Source of the DNA: an uncultured Eubacteriales bacterium | GTDB taxonomy: Bacteria > Bacillota > Clostridia > Christensenellales > Aristaeellaceae | Length of the DNA: 51,088 nt | Assembly (NCBI GenBank): GCA_902790015.1 | Contig: CADAQF010000044.1 | Span: 1-51,088, forward strand | Reading direction: 5' to 3' | Part shown: positions 23,725 through 32,367 of the stretch, piece after piece | How the letters are laid out: every line of letters begins with the position of its first letter | How positions within the stretch are numbered: the first letter of the stretch is position 1 | The notes under the pieces: model-generated | Database searches by the model: none | Seen by the model: only the letters and a program-made list of their open reading frames with translations | Told to the model about the DNA's origin: nothing | Position numbers and translations under genes: made by a program

Positions 23725-24990
23725 ATGAAGAAATCTTCACGCATTCTGAGCTTGGTGCTCATCGTTGCGATGCTGCTGACCGTTTCCGCGGTCGCCTTCG
23801 CGGATGATACACCCGTTTTTATCCCTAAGAAGCTGGTCAAGCTGGGCGTGCCGGACAAGCCCCATGCCCCCAAGCTGACCACCAGCAACGACGGCAATGA
23901 CATCGAGCTGCAGTTCGGCGAAAAGGTCGACTACGCGATCGTCAACTGGTCCGAAGGCGAAGAACTGCTGGATGTGGATGACACCGGCTACGCCGTGACC
24001 TCCCGCGACGGCCACAAGCTCCAGCCCGGCACCCAGGCCTTCAACTCCACCGCGACCTATAAGGCTCCCCTCTATTGGACCGATGATAAGCAGACCAAGA
24101 AGACAATCACTCCTACAGAGTATCCTGTTATCGATGAAAAGACCGGCGAACAGAAGACTCAGGATCGTATCAGGTTTGCATGCGACCCGCTGACCGGCAA
24201 GATCATCGACAGGGCCACCGGTGACATCATCCCCACCGAAGTCGCCGTTGAAGCCGGCATCCACGTCGTGTACGGCGATGAGGCCTATGTCGCCGGCAAG
24301 GGCAGCGTCCGCGCCAGCTATGCTCGCAGCGGCCACATCAACTACATCGTGAAGACCACCGAGGAAGACTACTTCCAGACCGGTCTGGATGGCGCTAAGT
24401 CCGAGATTACTTACTCCTATTATAAAATCAAGGTGCTCCGCAACGCCAAGACCGGCAAGACCGGCTATGAATCCGGCTACTATGTCTCTTCTGTGGAAAC
24501 CACTTACCCCGCCACCGATTATAACAAGAACATCGTGAAGGTTCGCGCCGAATACCGCAACGACGAGAACAACACCCTGGCTTCCTACAAGATCACCTAC
24601 GCCACCAGCGATTCTGAGACCTACGAGATCACCTACGCTCCGGCAACCAACACCGTGCTGCAGATGGGCTCCAGGTTCTATAACAACATCGCCGGCGTCG
24701 ACATCCCGGACAACACTGCTTCCCATCAGTATGCTCCTGGCATCGCGCTGATCCACCGCAACCAGGATCAGGTCGTCTGCGGCCTCTACCGCAAGGGCAG
24801 CCTGGTGCTCTGCTCCGGCAGCGGCAAGAACTTGGGCAATTGGTACAAGTACGAAGGCACCGTGAATGCTTATAACATCCCCGAGTATCTGAAGACCAAC
24901 GCGAAGGTCAACAAACTGGGCAAGCAGTACAAGAATTCCAAGTACGGCCTCAAGAAGTGCACCTCCTTCGCCAGCCCCCGCGTGGAATAA
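23725..24990 (+). CDS. Secreted paralogous protein A, unknown family
   Basis: A 421-residue protein with a signal peptide (about 1-27, ending AFADD). The mature N-terminus reads PVFIPKKLVKLGVPDKP, common to all four paralogues (A-D). A first beta-rich domain contains IELQFGEKVDYAIVNW and SRDGHKLQPGT. A second has CDPLTGKIIDRATGD, an AYVAGKGSVRASYARSGHIN stretch and EDYFQTGLDGA, then GYYVSSVETTYP and EYRNDENNTLASYKITYA. The C-terminal module has SGSGKNLGNWYK, GKQYKNSKYGLKKCTSF and the invariant end SPRVE. No known domain is recognised. It is preceded by a strong promoter and followed by a terminator, so it is a monocistronic, probably abundant extracellular protein. Confidence 0.8.
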   Translation: MKKSSRILSLVLIVAMLLTVSAVAFADDTPVFIPKKLVKLGVPDKPHAPKLTTSNDGNDIELQFGEKVDYAIVNWSEGEELLDVDDTGYAVTSRDGHKLQPGTQAFNSTATYKAPLYWTDDKQTKKTITPTEYPVIDEKTGEQKTQDRIRFACDPLTGKIIDRATGDIIPTEVAVEAGIHVVYGDEAYVAGKGSVRASYARSGHINYIVKTTEEDYFQTGLDGAKSEITYSYYKIKVLRNAKTGKTGYESGYYVSSVETTYPATDYNKNIVKVRAEYRNDENNTLASYKITYATSDSETYEITYAPATNTVLQMGSRFYNNIAGVDIPDNTASHQYAPGIALIHRNQDQVVCGLYRKGSLVLCSGSGKNLGNWYKYEGTVNAYNIPEYLKTNAKVNKLGKQYKNSKYGLKKCTSFASPRVE

Positions 24991-25005
24991 TCCTTAAATG
25001 AATCG

Positions 25006-25041
25006 ACCGGCTCCCTGCCAAACGGCTGGGAGCCGGTTTCA
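25006..25041 (+). terminator. Terminator of paralogue A
   Basis: ACCGGCTCCC paired with GGGAGCCGGT around a 12-nt loop, followed by TTCAATT. Confidence 0.75.
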
Positions 25042-25091
25042 ATTGAGACCATCCATTGGGGTGATGGCTGGGTTCAAACAGACACAATTTT

Positions 25092-25155
25092 GTTCACAAT
25101 ATGTTCAAATTTTATTCAAAAACGCATTGACAAACAGGAACAGCTCCATTAAAAT
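25092..25155 (+). promoter_or_regulatory. Promoter and upstream box of paralogue B
   Basis: GTTCACAATATGTTC (25092-25106), 20 nt, TTGACA (25127-25132), 17 nt, TAAAAT (25150-25155). Confidence 0.7.
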
Positions 25156-25212
25156 ATGAATAGACCCGTATGATCGGGCCAAAAGGGTTCCCTGCCAAAG
25201 GAGCTGAGGCTC

Positions 25213-26343
25213 ATGAAACGAAGATTCCGAACGTTATCTATCCTGTCGGCGGCTGTGCTGCTGGCAATGTCCGCTTTGCCCTTATCCGCCGGCGCGGAAA
25301 GCGCTTCTGTATTTATCCCCTCTAAGCTGGTCAGGCTGAACGTCCCGGATATGCCGGAGACGCTCTCCCTTTCCACTCGTACGGCGGACGGCGTCATTTC
25401 CTTCTCGTTTTCCGAACAGCCGGATTGGGCCGGCGTCTACTGGGCCGAGGGCTATGAAGCCCTGGATATCGACGAGGATGGCGAAGGGGAAACGCCGACG
25501 GAGGGCCACCTGACCCAGCCCGGCATCGCCGTGGCCAACTCGGAGGAGACCTTTATCGACCCCTTCAACGGCGAGGAACGCCTGCGCTATTCCTGCGACC
25601 CCCTGACCGGCATGATCACGGACCGGATGACCGGCTCCCGCTTCACCGCCCTGCAGGCCCATCTGATCGACAGCACCATCCATTCCGTCAGCGGGGACGA
25701 CGCCTTTGTGGCGGGCAAGGGCCCCGTTTCCGTAGGCTACGGCCGCAGCGGCCGCATCAACTACGTACTGCTGAACACCGAAACTGATTATTTTCTCACC
25801 GGCCTTCCCGGGGCCTATACCACCATCCGCTACGAACGGTGCGACAATGACCCCGGCTGGTATGTTTCCAGCATTGAAACCACCTATCAGAAGGGGGATT
25901 ATATCGCTGCCGTCCAGGCGGATTACCGCAACGACGCCGTCAATTCCCTGGGTTCCTACCGCGTCACCTATGACGACGGCAGAGACGGCCTGTATACCAT
26001 CACCTACGCGCCGAACAGCCGTACCGTGCTCCAGGTAGGCACCAATTTTGTCACCTGGTACCGCACCGATACCGACCGCGACGGTTTTCCCGATACGCTG
26101 AACACTGTCCCGTCGGACGCTCCCACGCAGACCATCTCGAAGGCCGGCGGCGTCAACGTGGCGCTGATCCACCACGACACCGACGAGATCCTGAGCGGCG
26201 TGTACGTCAAGGGCGGCCTGACCCTGACCTCCGGCAGCGGCAAGAAGCTGGGCAGCTGGTATAAGGACCGTTCGAAGCAGTACCCTAACGAAAAATACGG
26301 CCTGCGCTCCTGCACCTCCTTCCCCAGCCCCCGGGTGGAATGA
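25213..26343 (+). CDS. Secreted paralogous protein B, unknown family
   Basis: The shortest member of the A-D family, 376 residues. Signal peptide (about 1-28, ALPLSAGAES), then the family N-terminus VFIPSKLVRLNVPDMP. The first domain has ISFSFSEQPDWAGVYWAEG and the GHLTQPG motif; the second has CDPLTGMITDRMTGS, AFVAGKGPVSVGYGRSGRIN, TDYFLTGLPGA and GWYVSSIETTYQ. It ends ALIHHDTDEILSGVYVKGGL, SGSGKKLGSWYK, KYGLRSCTSF and SPRVE. Relative to A it lacks the insertions after LQPGT and in the middle of the second domain. AAAGGAG precedes the ATG by 10 nt. Confidence 0.8.
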   Translation: MKRRFRTLSILSAAVLLAMSALPLSAGAESASVFIPSKLVRLNVPDMPETLSLSTRTADGVISFSFSEQPDWAGVYWAEGYEALDIDEDGEGETPTEGHLTQPGIAVANSEETFIDPFNGEERLRYSCDPLTGMITDRMTGSRFTALQAHLIDSTIHSVSGDDAFVAGKGPVSVGYGRSGRINYVLLNTETDYFLTGLPGAYTTIRYERCDNDPGWYVSSIETTYQKGDYIAAVQADYRNDAVNSLGSYRVTYDDGRDGLYTITYAPNSRTVLQVGTNFVTWYRTDTDRDGFPDTLNTVPSDAPTQTISKAGGVNVALIHHDTDEILSGVYVKGGLTLTSGSGKKLGSWYKDRSKQYPNEKYGLRSCTSFPSPRVE

Positions 26344-26399
26344 TTACGGCGCCGCCCGCGGCGTCCTTCCGGCCGTTATTCCTGATGCGAGAGATAATA

Positions 26400-26434
26400 A
26401 AGCCTGTCAGCCTGCTGACGGGCTTTCTTTTATT
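26400..26434 (+). terminator. Terminator of paralogue B
   Basis: AAGCCTGTCAG paired with CTGACGGGCTT, followed by TCTTTTATT. The rest of the 300-nt gap to paralogue C holds a small perfect hairpin (ATAAACCG/CGGTTTTAT at 26513-26535) and the next promoter. Confidence 0.75.
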
Positions 26435-26567
26435 GCAAACAACCGGAAAGAAATGCGTAAAGAAACCGTCATCGGCATTTCTGCTTTTTTACGAAGAATG
26501 CACGCACCTGACATAAACCGGTCTTGCGGTTTTATACATTGTTAAGCCTTTCATAACACCCGCGTCG

Positions 26568-26596
26568 TTGACGTAAAACGCCTCAGGGCATAAGAT
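26568..26596 (+). promoter_or_regulatory. Promoter of paralogue C
   Basis: TTGACG (26568-26573), a 17-nt spacer and TAAGAT (26591-26596). The TGTTC-containing box found before A, B and D is not clearly present here. Confidence 0.55.
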
Positions 26597-26644
26597 AATA
26601 AGCGACAAATAGTCTTGTCAATCCAACAGAAAAGAGGTTACAGC

Positions 26645-27943
26645 ATGAAAAACATCAAGCGTTTTATTTCCGCCGCGCTCATCGCCATGCTGCTGCTGAC
26701 GCTGTCGTCCGCGGCCCTGGCGGATGACACCACCGTCTTTATTCCCGGCAGGCTCCTCAAGCTCGATCTGCCTGACAGGCCCTCCGCCATCAAGCTGACC
26801 ACGACAAACGATAAGAAGAACAACATCGAGTTCCAGTTCTCCGAGAAGCCGGACAGCGCCATCATCAACTGGTTCGAAGGCCCCGAAATCATGGACGTGG
26901 ACGATTCCGGCTACTACATCACCTCCCGGGACGGCCACATCCTGCAGCCCGGCGCCGTGGCCAACAACAGCGATGAGAAGTGCATCATTTATCCCGACCA
27001 GAGCCGCAAGGGCGTCAAGATCCTCCGCTACACCTGCGACCCGCTGACCGGCAAGATCTATGACAGGATGACGGACGAGCTGCTGACCACCAGAGAAGCC
27101 CAGGCCCTGGGCATCCACACCGTGTCCGGCGACAACGCCTATGTCGCGACCAAGGGCAACGTGACCGCCACCTACGACCGCGGCGGCAAAGTCATCGAGA
27201 TCGTCCTCAAGACCAACGAGGACTATTTCAAGACCGGCATGGAAGGCGCCGAGGCCGAGATCACCTTCACCTATTTCAAGCAGCACGTGCTCCGCGACAA
27301 GGCCAAGAACAAGTGGGGTTATGACTCCGGCTACTACGTCTCCTCCGTCGCGGTCAACTATCCCGCGGGCAACTACATCGCCCGGGTGCAGACCGACTGG
27401 CGCAACGACGAGAACAACACCCTGGCCAGTTACCGCATCACCTACGCCACCAGCGACAAGGAAAAGTACGAGATCATCTATGCCCCGGCCACCGGCTCCG
27501 TCCTGCAGAGCCCGGTCGTGGATCTTACCACCGGCGAAACCATCGACACCAATTTCCGCACCTCCTTTAAGCAGCGGGTGGGCTACGACCTGAACGGCAA
27601 CCCCATCTATGAAACGGTCACCATTCCCGCCAACGCGCCCGACAAGAAGATCGACTGGTATTACGACGGCTATACCCAGACGCCGACCGGCACCCAGGGC
27701 ACGGTCTATGTCAAAGACGCCTACATCATCCACCACGACAAGGACGAGGTCCTGGGCGGCTTCTACTACCGCGGCAAGACCATCCTCTCCGCCGGCAGCG
27801 GCAAGAACCTGAAGAAGTGGTACAAGTGGAACGGCACCACCGAGGTCAACGGCGTCATCCGCAACAACAACGGCAAGCAGTACAGCAATTCCAAGTACGG
27901 CCTGAAGCCCTGCACCTCCTTCCCCAGCCCCCGCGTGGAATGA
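26645..27943 (+). CDS. Secreted paralogous protein C, unknown family
   Basis: A 432-residue member of the A-D family. Signal peptide (about 1-24, ending AALADD) and N-terminus VFIPGRLLKLDLPDRP. The two beta-rich domains follow the family pattern: FQFSEKPDSAIINWFEG, CDPLTGKIYDRMTDE, AYVATKGNVTATYDRGGKV, EDYFKTGMEGAEAEITF, GYYVSSVAVNYPAGNYIA and RNDENNTLASYRITYATSDK. A 45-residue insertion before the C-terminal module (about 300-345) is Thr/Tyr-rich. The end is SGSGKNLKKWYK, GKQYSNSKYGLKPCTSF and SPRVE. The ATG at 26645 is used because the signal peptide starts there; an in-frame ATG at 26615 would add ten polar residues. Confidence 0.8.
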   Translation: MKNIKRFISAALIAMLLLTLSSAALADDTTVFIPGRLLKLDLPDRPSAIKLTTTNDKKNNIEFQFSEKPDSAIINWFEGPEIMDVDDSGYYITSRDGHILQPGAVANNSDEKCIIYPDQSRKGVKILRYTCDPLTGKIYDRMTDELLTTREAQALGIHTVSGDNAYVATKGNVTATYDRGGKVIEIVLKTNEDYFKTGMEGAEAEITFTYFKQHVLRDKAKNKWGYDSGYYVSSVAVNYPAGNYIARVQTDWRNDENNTLASYRITYATSDKEKYEIIYAPATGSVLQSPVVDLTTGETIDTNFRTSFKQRVGYDLNGNPIYETVTIPANAPDKKIDWYYDGYTQTPTGTQGTVYVKDAYIIHHDKDEVLGGFYYRGKTILSAGSGKNLKKWYKWNGTTEVNGVIRNNNGKQYSNSKYGLKPCTSFPSPRVE

Positions 27944-27969
27944 TCTTCTGAATATCTCTTTCCTGAATA

Positions 27970-28019
27970 CTGAAGGGATCGCGTGTTCTGCGCGATCCCT
28001 TCAGCTTTTGTGTTTTTTC
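27970..28019 (+). terminator. Terminator of paralogue C
   Basis: CTGAAGGGATCGCG paired with CGCGATCCCTTCAG around TGTTCTG, followed by CTTTTGTGTTTTTTC. Confidence 0.9.
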
Positions 28020-28046
28020 TTTTCTTGACAATATTACGATTAAGGG

Positions 28047-29190
28047 AAGGAAACATTGCACAAAGTGTGTAAGCAGCAGCAAAGCATACGGAAATATGCA
28101 AAAATGGGGTCATGGATAAGCAGATGACGATGTCGTTCCGGAAAGACGAACTGGCGGAAGTCAGAACGCACAGGAAGGAATTCTTTACGCAGATGGGCCG
28201 GGTGGTGCCGTAGGGCGAATGGGTAAAGAAGATACAGCCTCACTGCTGCAAAGGAGAGCGCGAGAACATGCCTTATGCCCCGGAACAGATGCTTCGGGTC
28301 TGCGTATTGCAGCACCTGTACGATCCGGTAGACATGGCGGCTATGAATGCGATCATCGACAGCCGTGCGTTTTCGGCGTTCTGCGGGGCCGACTCCAGAA
28401 GCGGGATACCTGACGGGGACACGATCGGACGATTCAGGAATATCCTGAATGAGCATTATTTGCAGGAAGAACTGTTCGAGAATGTCAGGTAGAGACTGCA
28501 GGAGAAAGGGCTTCTGTTGATGAAGGGGAGGATCATGGAATCCACGCCGGCAGCGGCACAGTCATCGACCAGGAACCGGAAGAAGGAACGTGATCCGGGA
28601 TGCTCATAAGGTCAAGATGGGCATTCAGTGACAATTCGGATACAAGGGGCATATCGGCGTAAACTGGGATACCGGACTGGTCAACAAGATCGAAACGACT
28701 AAAGCCTGCGTACACGACACACCGCCGATTCCGAACTTGCCTGAGAGAACGGAAGAAGAGATATTCGGAGACAGCGGGTATCTTGGCGTCGACCAACACG
28801 AGAAAGTGCCCATAGTCAATCGAAAAGGAAACCCGACTTAGTTCAGAATCAATGTACTCCGTTCCTCGCTGAAGTAACTGCCGGAAACAGAACAAGAACG
28901 AAGCCGGGAAGCAGAACATGCCAAATCGTCCATAAGATCCAAAGCTGAATACGTTTTTACAGCCGTCGAGGGGTTGTTCCGATACCGGAAAACACGGTGG
29001 AAAGACTTGCCAAAGGCAAACGATCAACTGCACATACTGTTCGCCCTGGCAAACCTGGTTCTGTCAGGCCATCCTTCGGCTGCGGCATGATTCAGATACC
29101 AGTCATAGCGGGCATATCAGTTAAGATGGACGTAATGTGCCCAGAACAGCGGGATTTCGTCGGATATGGTGAATTGTATGGTGTTGCCTT
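28047..29190. mobile_element. Decayed IS5-family insertion sequence
   Basis: A remnant of about 1.14 kb. Imperfect terminal inverted repeats are visible: AAGGAAACATTGCACAA (28047-28063) and, on the other strand, AAGGCAACACCATACAA (29190-29174), 12 of 17 matching. The inside is a broken transposase gene in the plus direction. It separates paralogue C from the minus-strand gene ending at 29200, only 10 nt beyond the right repeat. The exact ends are tentative. Confidence 0.7.
28112..29090 (+). pseudogene. IS5-family transposase, multiply frameshifted
   Basis: Pieces in all three frames line up with an IS5-type DDE transposase: MSFRKDELAEVRTHRKEFFT, then an in-frame stop where a Trp is expected (VVP-stop-GEWVKKI), YAPEQMLRVCVLQHLYDPVD, SRAFSAFCGADSRSGIPDGD with TIGRFRNILNEHYLQEELF, then further stops and shifts, and a last piece FALANLVLSGHPSAAA ending at the TGA 29088-29090. 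At least four disabling changes are visible, so the copy is dead. The catalytic Asp and Glu regions are only partly recoverable. Confidence 0.85.
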
Positions 29191-29199
29191 AGTGACTTT

Positions 29200-30426
29200 T
29201 CAGTCACCGCGCGGCGACCAATAACCTTCATGTCGAACTATATTTGGAGTTGGTGTTATAATAGTCGGAGTTGGAGTATTAGTTGGGGTTTTTGTCGAGG
29301 TTTTTGTCGGGGTTTTTTTTGGAGTAGGAGTTGGATCCGATGATATCGGATCAAAATTGGCCACTGTTGGGTACGGTTTTAGTTTATTTTGTTTTCCTTT
29401 CAAAATCAGATTTTTTTCTGCTTCCTCAAGTATAATAATCAAAGACGTTCCACAAAAACCTGTATCATAAGGTTTTATATTCGTTGCTTGGATATATCCT
29501 ATATTCCCATACTGATCAATCACTTGAAGCCATTTGATTCCCCGATTGTCTATCGCTTCGCCGATGACTGTCAATACCGAGTCTTTTGGAAATGTTCCTA
29601 TTTTTTTTCCACCAGGAAGTGAAACTACAGTTTTCTTTGCAGTAGTCTGAATAACATATCGCTTGTTTTTTGGTAGTTGATAAGAACGGTATATATATTG
29701 AGGTTTGGTTATTCTCGGTTGCCCTTTTGTAACCCTATAATCATCATATAAACGGTTTATTGCCCTTAGAATTGCTTCTGTAGTGATGGTAGCACCAGAC
29801 CAGCCGTCAATATCATCTAATGTGACAGGTAACTGAAGACCTTCAAACTGTTTCTGGAAATCATTAGTAAGCACTACATCTGCTTGAGCTTCATCAAACA
29901 GACGAGCGCCTATTTCTATCCAATTAATTGTTATATCGTTTGTAAGAGCAAAATCCACACTGATATAGCTGTTATACCCATACTCTGCCGAGCTGATATA
30001 TGCCCCTTTGTGAATGGATTTCTCTCTTATCTTTACAAAGACGTCTTCTATAACGAGCCCATCGGCCTCATCACCCACCGGATTGAAGGTAAAAATTGGA
30101 TTACACTTGAATTCATATTCTCCTTTTGCTCCAGGCAAAGCTTTAAATGATACCTGAAAAGAATAACCAGTCTGTATTCCACCCTGATCCATAAAAGAAG
30201 CTTTTCCGTCTTTTATATTGTTATTTGGAATTAATTCAAATGCATACTTATCATATAAAATCTCAACCAAAGCAGATGCAACAAAATTTGGATTATCTTT
30301 TACTACGAAAGACACTTCAATGATGCCTTCTGGAGCGATTTCATATGTGTTTTTTTCTGCTTTTCCGGAAAATAACGGAAATAGTAACCCAACCATCAAC
30401 ACTAAACAAAATAGCTTTTTAATCAT
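29200..30426 (-). CDS. Secreted protein with FMN-binding-like and SH3 parts
   Basis: A 408-residue protein, AT-rich for the region. Signal peptide (about 1-22), then a beta-sandwich-like domain (about 28-130; IIEVSFVVKDNPNFVASALV, suggestive of cohesin or Ig-like folds). A segment with IDGWSGATITTEAILRAINR follows (about 207-226), which contains the SGAT(I/V)T motif where FMN-binding domains of the NqrC/RnfG type attach flavin to Thr. Next is an SH3-like domain (about 270-335) and a Thr/Pro-rich tail (PTPKKTPTKTSTKTPTNTPT). It ends next to the IS remnant, so the natural C-terminus may have been lost. RBS AGGTATG is weak. Function unknown; flavinylation is inference. Confidence 0.65.
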   Translation of the reverse strand: MIKKLFCLVLMVGLLFPLFSGKAEKNTYEIAPEGIIEVSFVVKDNPNFVASALVEILYDKYAFELIPNNNIKDGKASFMDQGGIQTGYSFQVSFKALPGAKGEYEFKCNPIFTFNPVGDEADGLVIEDVFVKIREKSIHKGAYISSAEYGYNSYISVDFALTNDITINWIEIGARLFDEAQADVVLTNDFQKQFEGLQLPVTLDDIDGWSGATITTEAILRAINRLYDDYRVTKGQPRITKPQYIYRSYQLPKNKRYVIQTTAKKTVVSLPGGKKIGTFPKDSVLTVIGEAIDNRGIKWLQVIDQYGNIGYIQATNIKPYDTGFCGTSLIIILEEAEKNLILKGKQNKLKPYPTVANFDPISSDPTPTPKKTPTKTSTKTPTNTPTPTIITPTPNIVRHEGYWSPRGD

Positions 30427-30568
30427 TGGGACATACCTCCAAAATTATTTGTTTTCACAAGGGTTTAATGTATAATATCATAGTAATTTTCAAATTGTCA
30501 AGCATAAGGTAAGATAACAAAGGTAACAAAGGTAAGATAAAGCCGGACAAGGAGAGGATTGAAATTGG

Positions 30569-30774
30569 AAGGGGCGGTTGCATAAGCTCAAAAATCTGCC
30601 TTGCCGCCGCATATTTCCAGTTTCAGTTGTTGACATCACTGCTGAATGGAAATAAACTCTGCTTTGTAAGGTATTCATTGCAGATATTTTCACGATAAAA
30701 TGGAGCTTTCTTCCACCTTCTCAGTGCTCGAAAGCTTCGTTTTTGTTGTAGGGATTGTGCAACAGCCCCCTTTT
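30569..30774. repeat. MITE-like element
   Basis: A 206-nt stretch without a gene, bounded by imperfect inverted repeats: AAGGGGCGGTTGCATAAG on the left and, on the other strand, AAGGGGGCTGTTGCACAAT on the right. The TTGCACAA core is also present in the IS5 remnant's left end. The remaining parts of the 470-nt gap (30427-30896) hold a short AAGGTAA-type tandem repeat (about 30503-30540) and the promoter of paralogue D. Confidence 0.45.
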
Positions 30775-30783
30775 CCAGCTTTT

Positions 30784-30847
30784 ATTCACATTTTGTTCAA
30801 AAAATATTTGAAAACCTATTGACAAAGGGTACGGGCACGCTTATAAT
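30784..30847 (+). promoter_or_regulatory. Promoter and upstream box of paralogue D
   Basis: ATTCACATTTTGTTC (30784-30798), 20 nt, TTGACA (30819-30824), 17 nt, TATAAT (30842-30847). As in A, a CCAAC..GTTGG hairpin follows the -10 box. Confidence 0.75.
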
Positions 30848-30896
30848 AAAAACAACCAACCAAGTTGGCAAATTTTTCAGGAAAGAGGTTGTTCCC

Positions 30897-32222
30897 ATGA
30901 AAAAGATTCTGAGCATCGCGCTCGTCGCCGTCATGCTGCTGACCGTGTCCGCGGCGTTGGCTGACGACACCACCGTTTTCATTCCCGCTAAGCTCTCCAA
31001 GCTTGGTGTGGATCTGGAAGCGCCCAGTATGATCACGCTGACCACTTCCGCTGATGACGACGGCATCGAATTCAGCTTCTCCGAGAAGCCGGATTGGGCT
31101 GTGGTAGTGTGGCCGGAAGGCAGTGAAAACCTGGATGTGGCTGATGATGGTTCCGCTTATTCCGAGCGTGAAGGCCATCTCCGCCAGCCCGGCACCTATT
31201 CTTACATGGACACTTGGTCCAAGTATGACGCTCCGCTGTATTACGTCTCTGATCCCGCGAAGGCTGATGACCCCAGCACTGTAAAGCAGACTTTTGACGC
31301 CACTCAGTGGCCTGTTCCTGATAAAACGGATCCTTCTAAGCAGGCGACCAAGAGCCGTCTTGTTTGGACTTGCGATCCGCTGACCGGTTTGCTCTACAAC
31401 CGTGAGACTGATACTTACTACACTGGCGCTGAAGCTCAGGAGCTGGGCATTGCTCACTTCACCGGCGGCAACTACGCTTATTATGCCGGCAAGGGCAATA
31501 TGTCTGCTGAATATAGCCGCGATGGCTCTATCAACAGCATTACTGTTAGCAACACCGAAGACTATTTCCAGACCGGTTTGGAAGTTGTCAAGACTGAGAT
31601 TAAGTACAGCTATTATAAGATCAAGGTTCTGAAGAATAAGGCGGCGGATAAGTGGGGTTCTGACAGCGGCTTCTATGTGTCCTCTGTTATCACCTCCTAT
31701 GCTGACAGCGAAGATAGTGATATCGTAGAGGTCGAGACCCAGTGGAGGAACGATGACGACTTCTCTCTGGCTACCTATAAGATCACCTATGCTACCAGCG
31801 AAACCGAAAAGTATAAGATCACCTATGCTCCCGCCACTTCCAGCACACTGGGCTATAAGACCAATCCTTGGGATGGCGCCCATAAGCATGCCACCACTGT
31901 TTACAATGTACATGGTGAGAAGATTACTATTCCCGCTGATGCTCCTGATATGGCTTTGATCGGTGGCGTCTATAGCTCTAAGGGCAAGAGGCTTGGCGAT
32001 GCTTCTTATGTGATGCATTGCACTGAAGACGAGGTTCTTTGCGGCCTGTACACCAAGGGAAGCCTGCAGCTGGTTTCCGGCAGCGGCAAGAAGCTGGGCA
32101 ACTGGTACAAGTTCGAAGGCTTTGATACCAGCAGCCTCAAGAACAAGAGCGGCAAGCAGTACAAGAATTCCAAGTACGGTCTGAAGAAGTGCACCGCCTT
32201 CCCGAGCCCCCGCGTGAAGTAA
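30897..32222 (+). CDS. Secreted paralogous protein D, unknown family
   Basis: A 441-residue member of the A-D family. Signal peptide (about 1-21, ending AALADD), N-terminus VFIPAKLSKLGVDLEAP, first domain with IEFSFSEKPDWAVVVWPEG and GHLRQPGT. Then comes a 45-residue insertion as in A (YDAPLYYVSDPAKADDPS), CDPLTGLLYNRETDT, AYYAGKGNMSAEYSRDGSIN, EDYFQTGLEVVKTEIKYSYY and FYVSSVITSYADSEDSDIV. The end is SGSGKKLGNWYKFEG, GKQYKNSKYGLKKCTAF and SPRVK. From about 31.1 to 32.0 kb the codons favour T in third position far more than in A-C. The ATG at 30897 follows AAAGAGG; earlier in-frame starts precede the promoter. Confidence 0.8.
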   Translation: MKKILSIALVAVMLLTVSAALADDTTVFIPAKLSKLGVDLEAPSMITLTTSADDDGIEFSFSEKPDWAVVVWPEGSENLDVADDGSAYSEREGHLRQPGTYSYMDTWSKYDAPLYYVSDPAKADDPSTVKQTFDATQWPVPDKTDPSKQATKSRLVWTCDPLTGLLYNRETDTYYTGAEAQELGIAHFTGGNYAYYAGKGNMSAEYSRDGSINSITVSNTEDYFQTGLEVVKTEIKYSYYKIKVLKNKAADKWGSDSGFYVSSVITSYADSEDSDIVEVETQWRNDDDFSLATYKITYATSETEKYKITYAPATSSTLGYKTNPWDGAHKHATTVYNVHGEKITIPADAPDMALIGGVYSSKGKRLGDASYVMHCTEDEVLCGLYTKGSLQLVSGSGKKLGNWYKFEGFDTSSLKNKSGKQYKNSKYGLKKCTAFPSPRVK

Positions 32223-32263
32223 TTCAAGCAAGTCATAAACTGATATATCATCAGGTAATCAGC

Positions 32264-32292
32264 AGCCCCTGTCCGAAATGACAGGGGCTTTG
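32264..32292 (+). terminator. Terminator of paralogue D
   Basis: AGCCCCTGTC paired with GACAGGGGCT around CGAAAT, followed by TTGTT. Confidence 0.75.
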
Positions 32293-32367
32293 TTCAAAAA
32301 ATACCCGGACCGCGTTTTGACTGTCGCTGCCCTGTCACACCAATACCGACTGATAAGGAGGAACCTC

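Noticed and set aside
30503..30545. AAGGTAA-type short tandem repeat
   Set aside because: Only about three imperfect units in a gene-free AT-rich gap; no sign of function.
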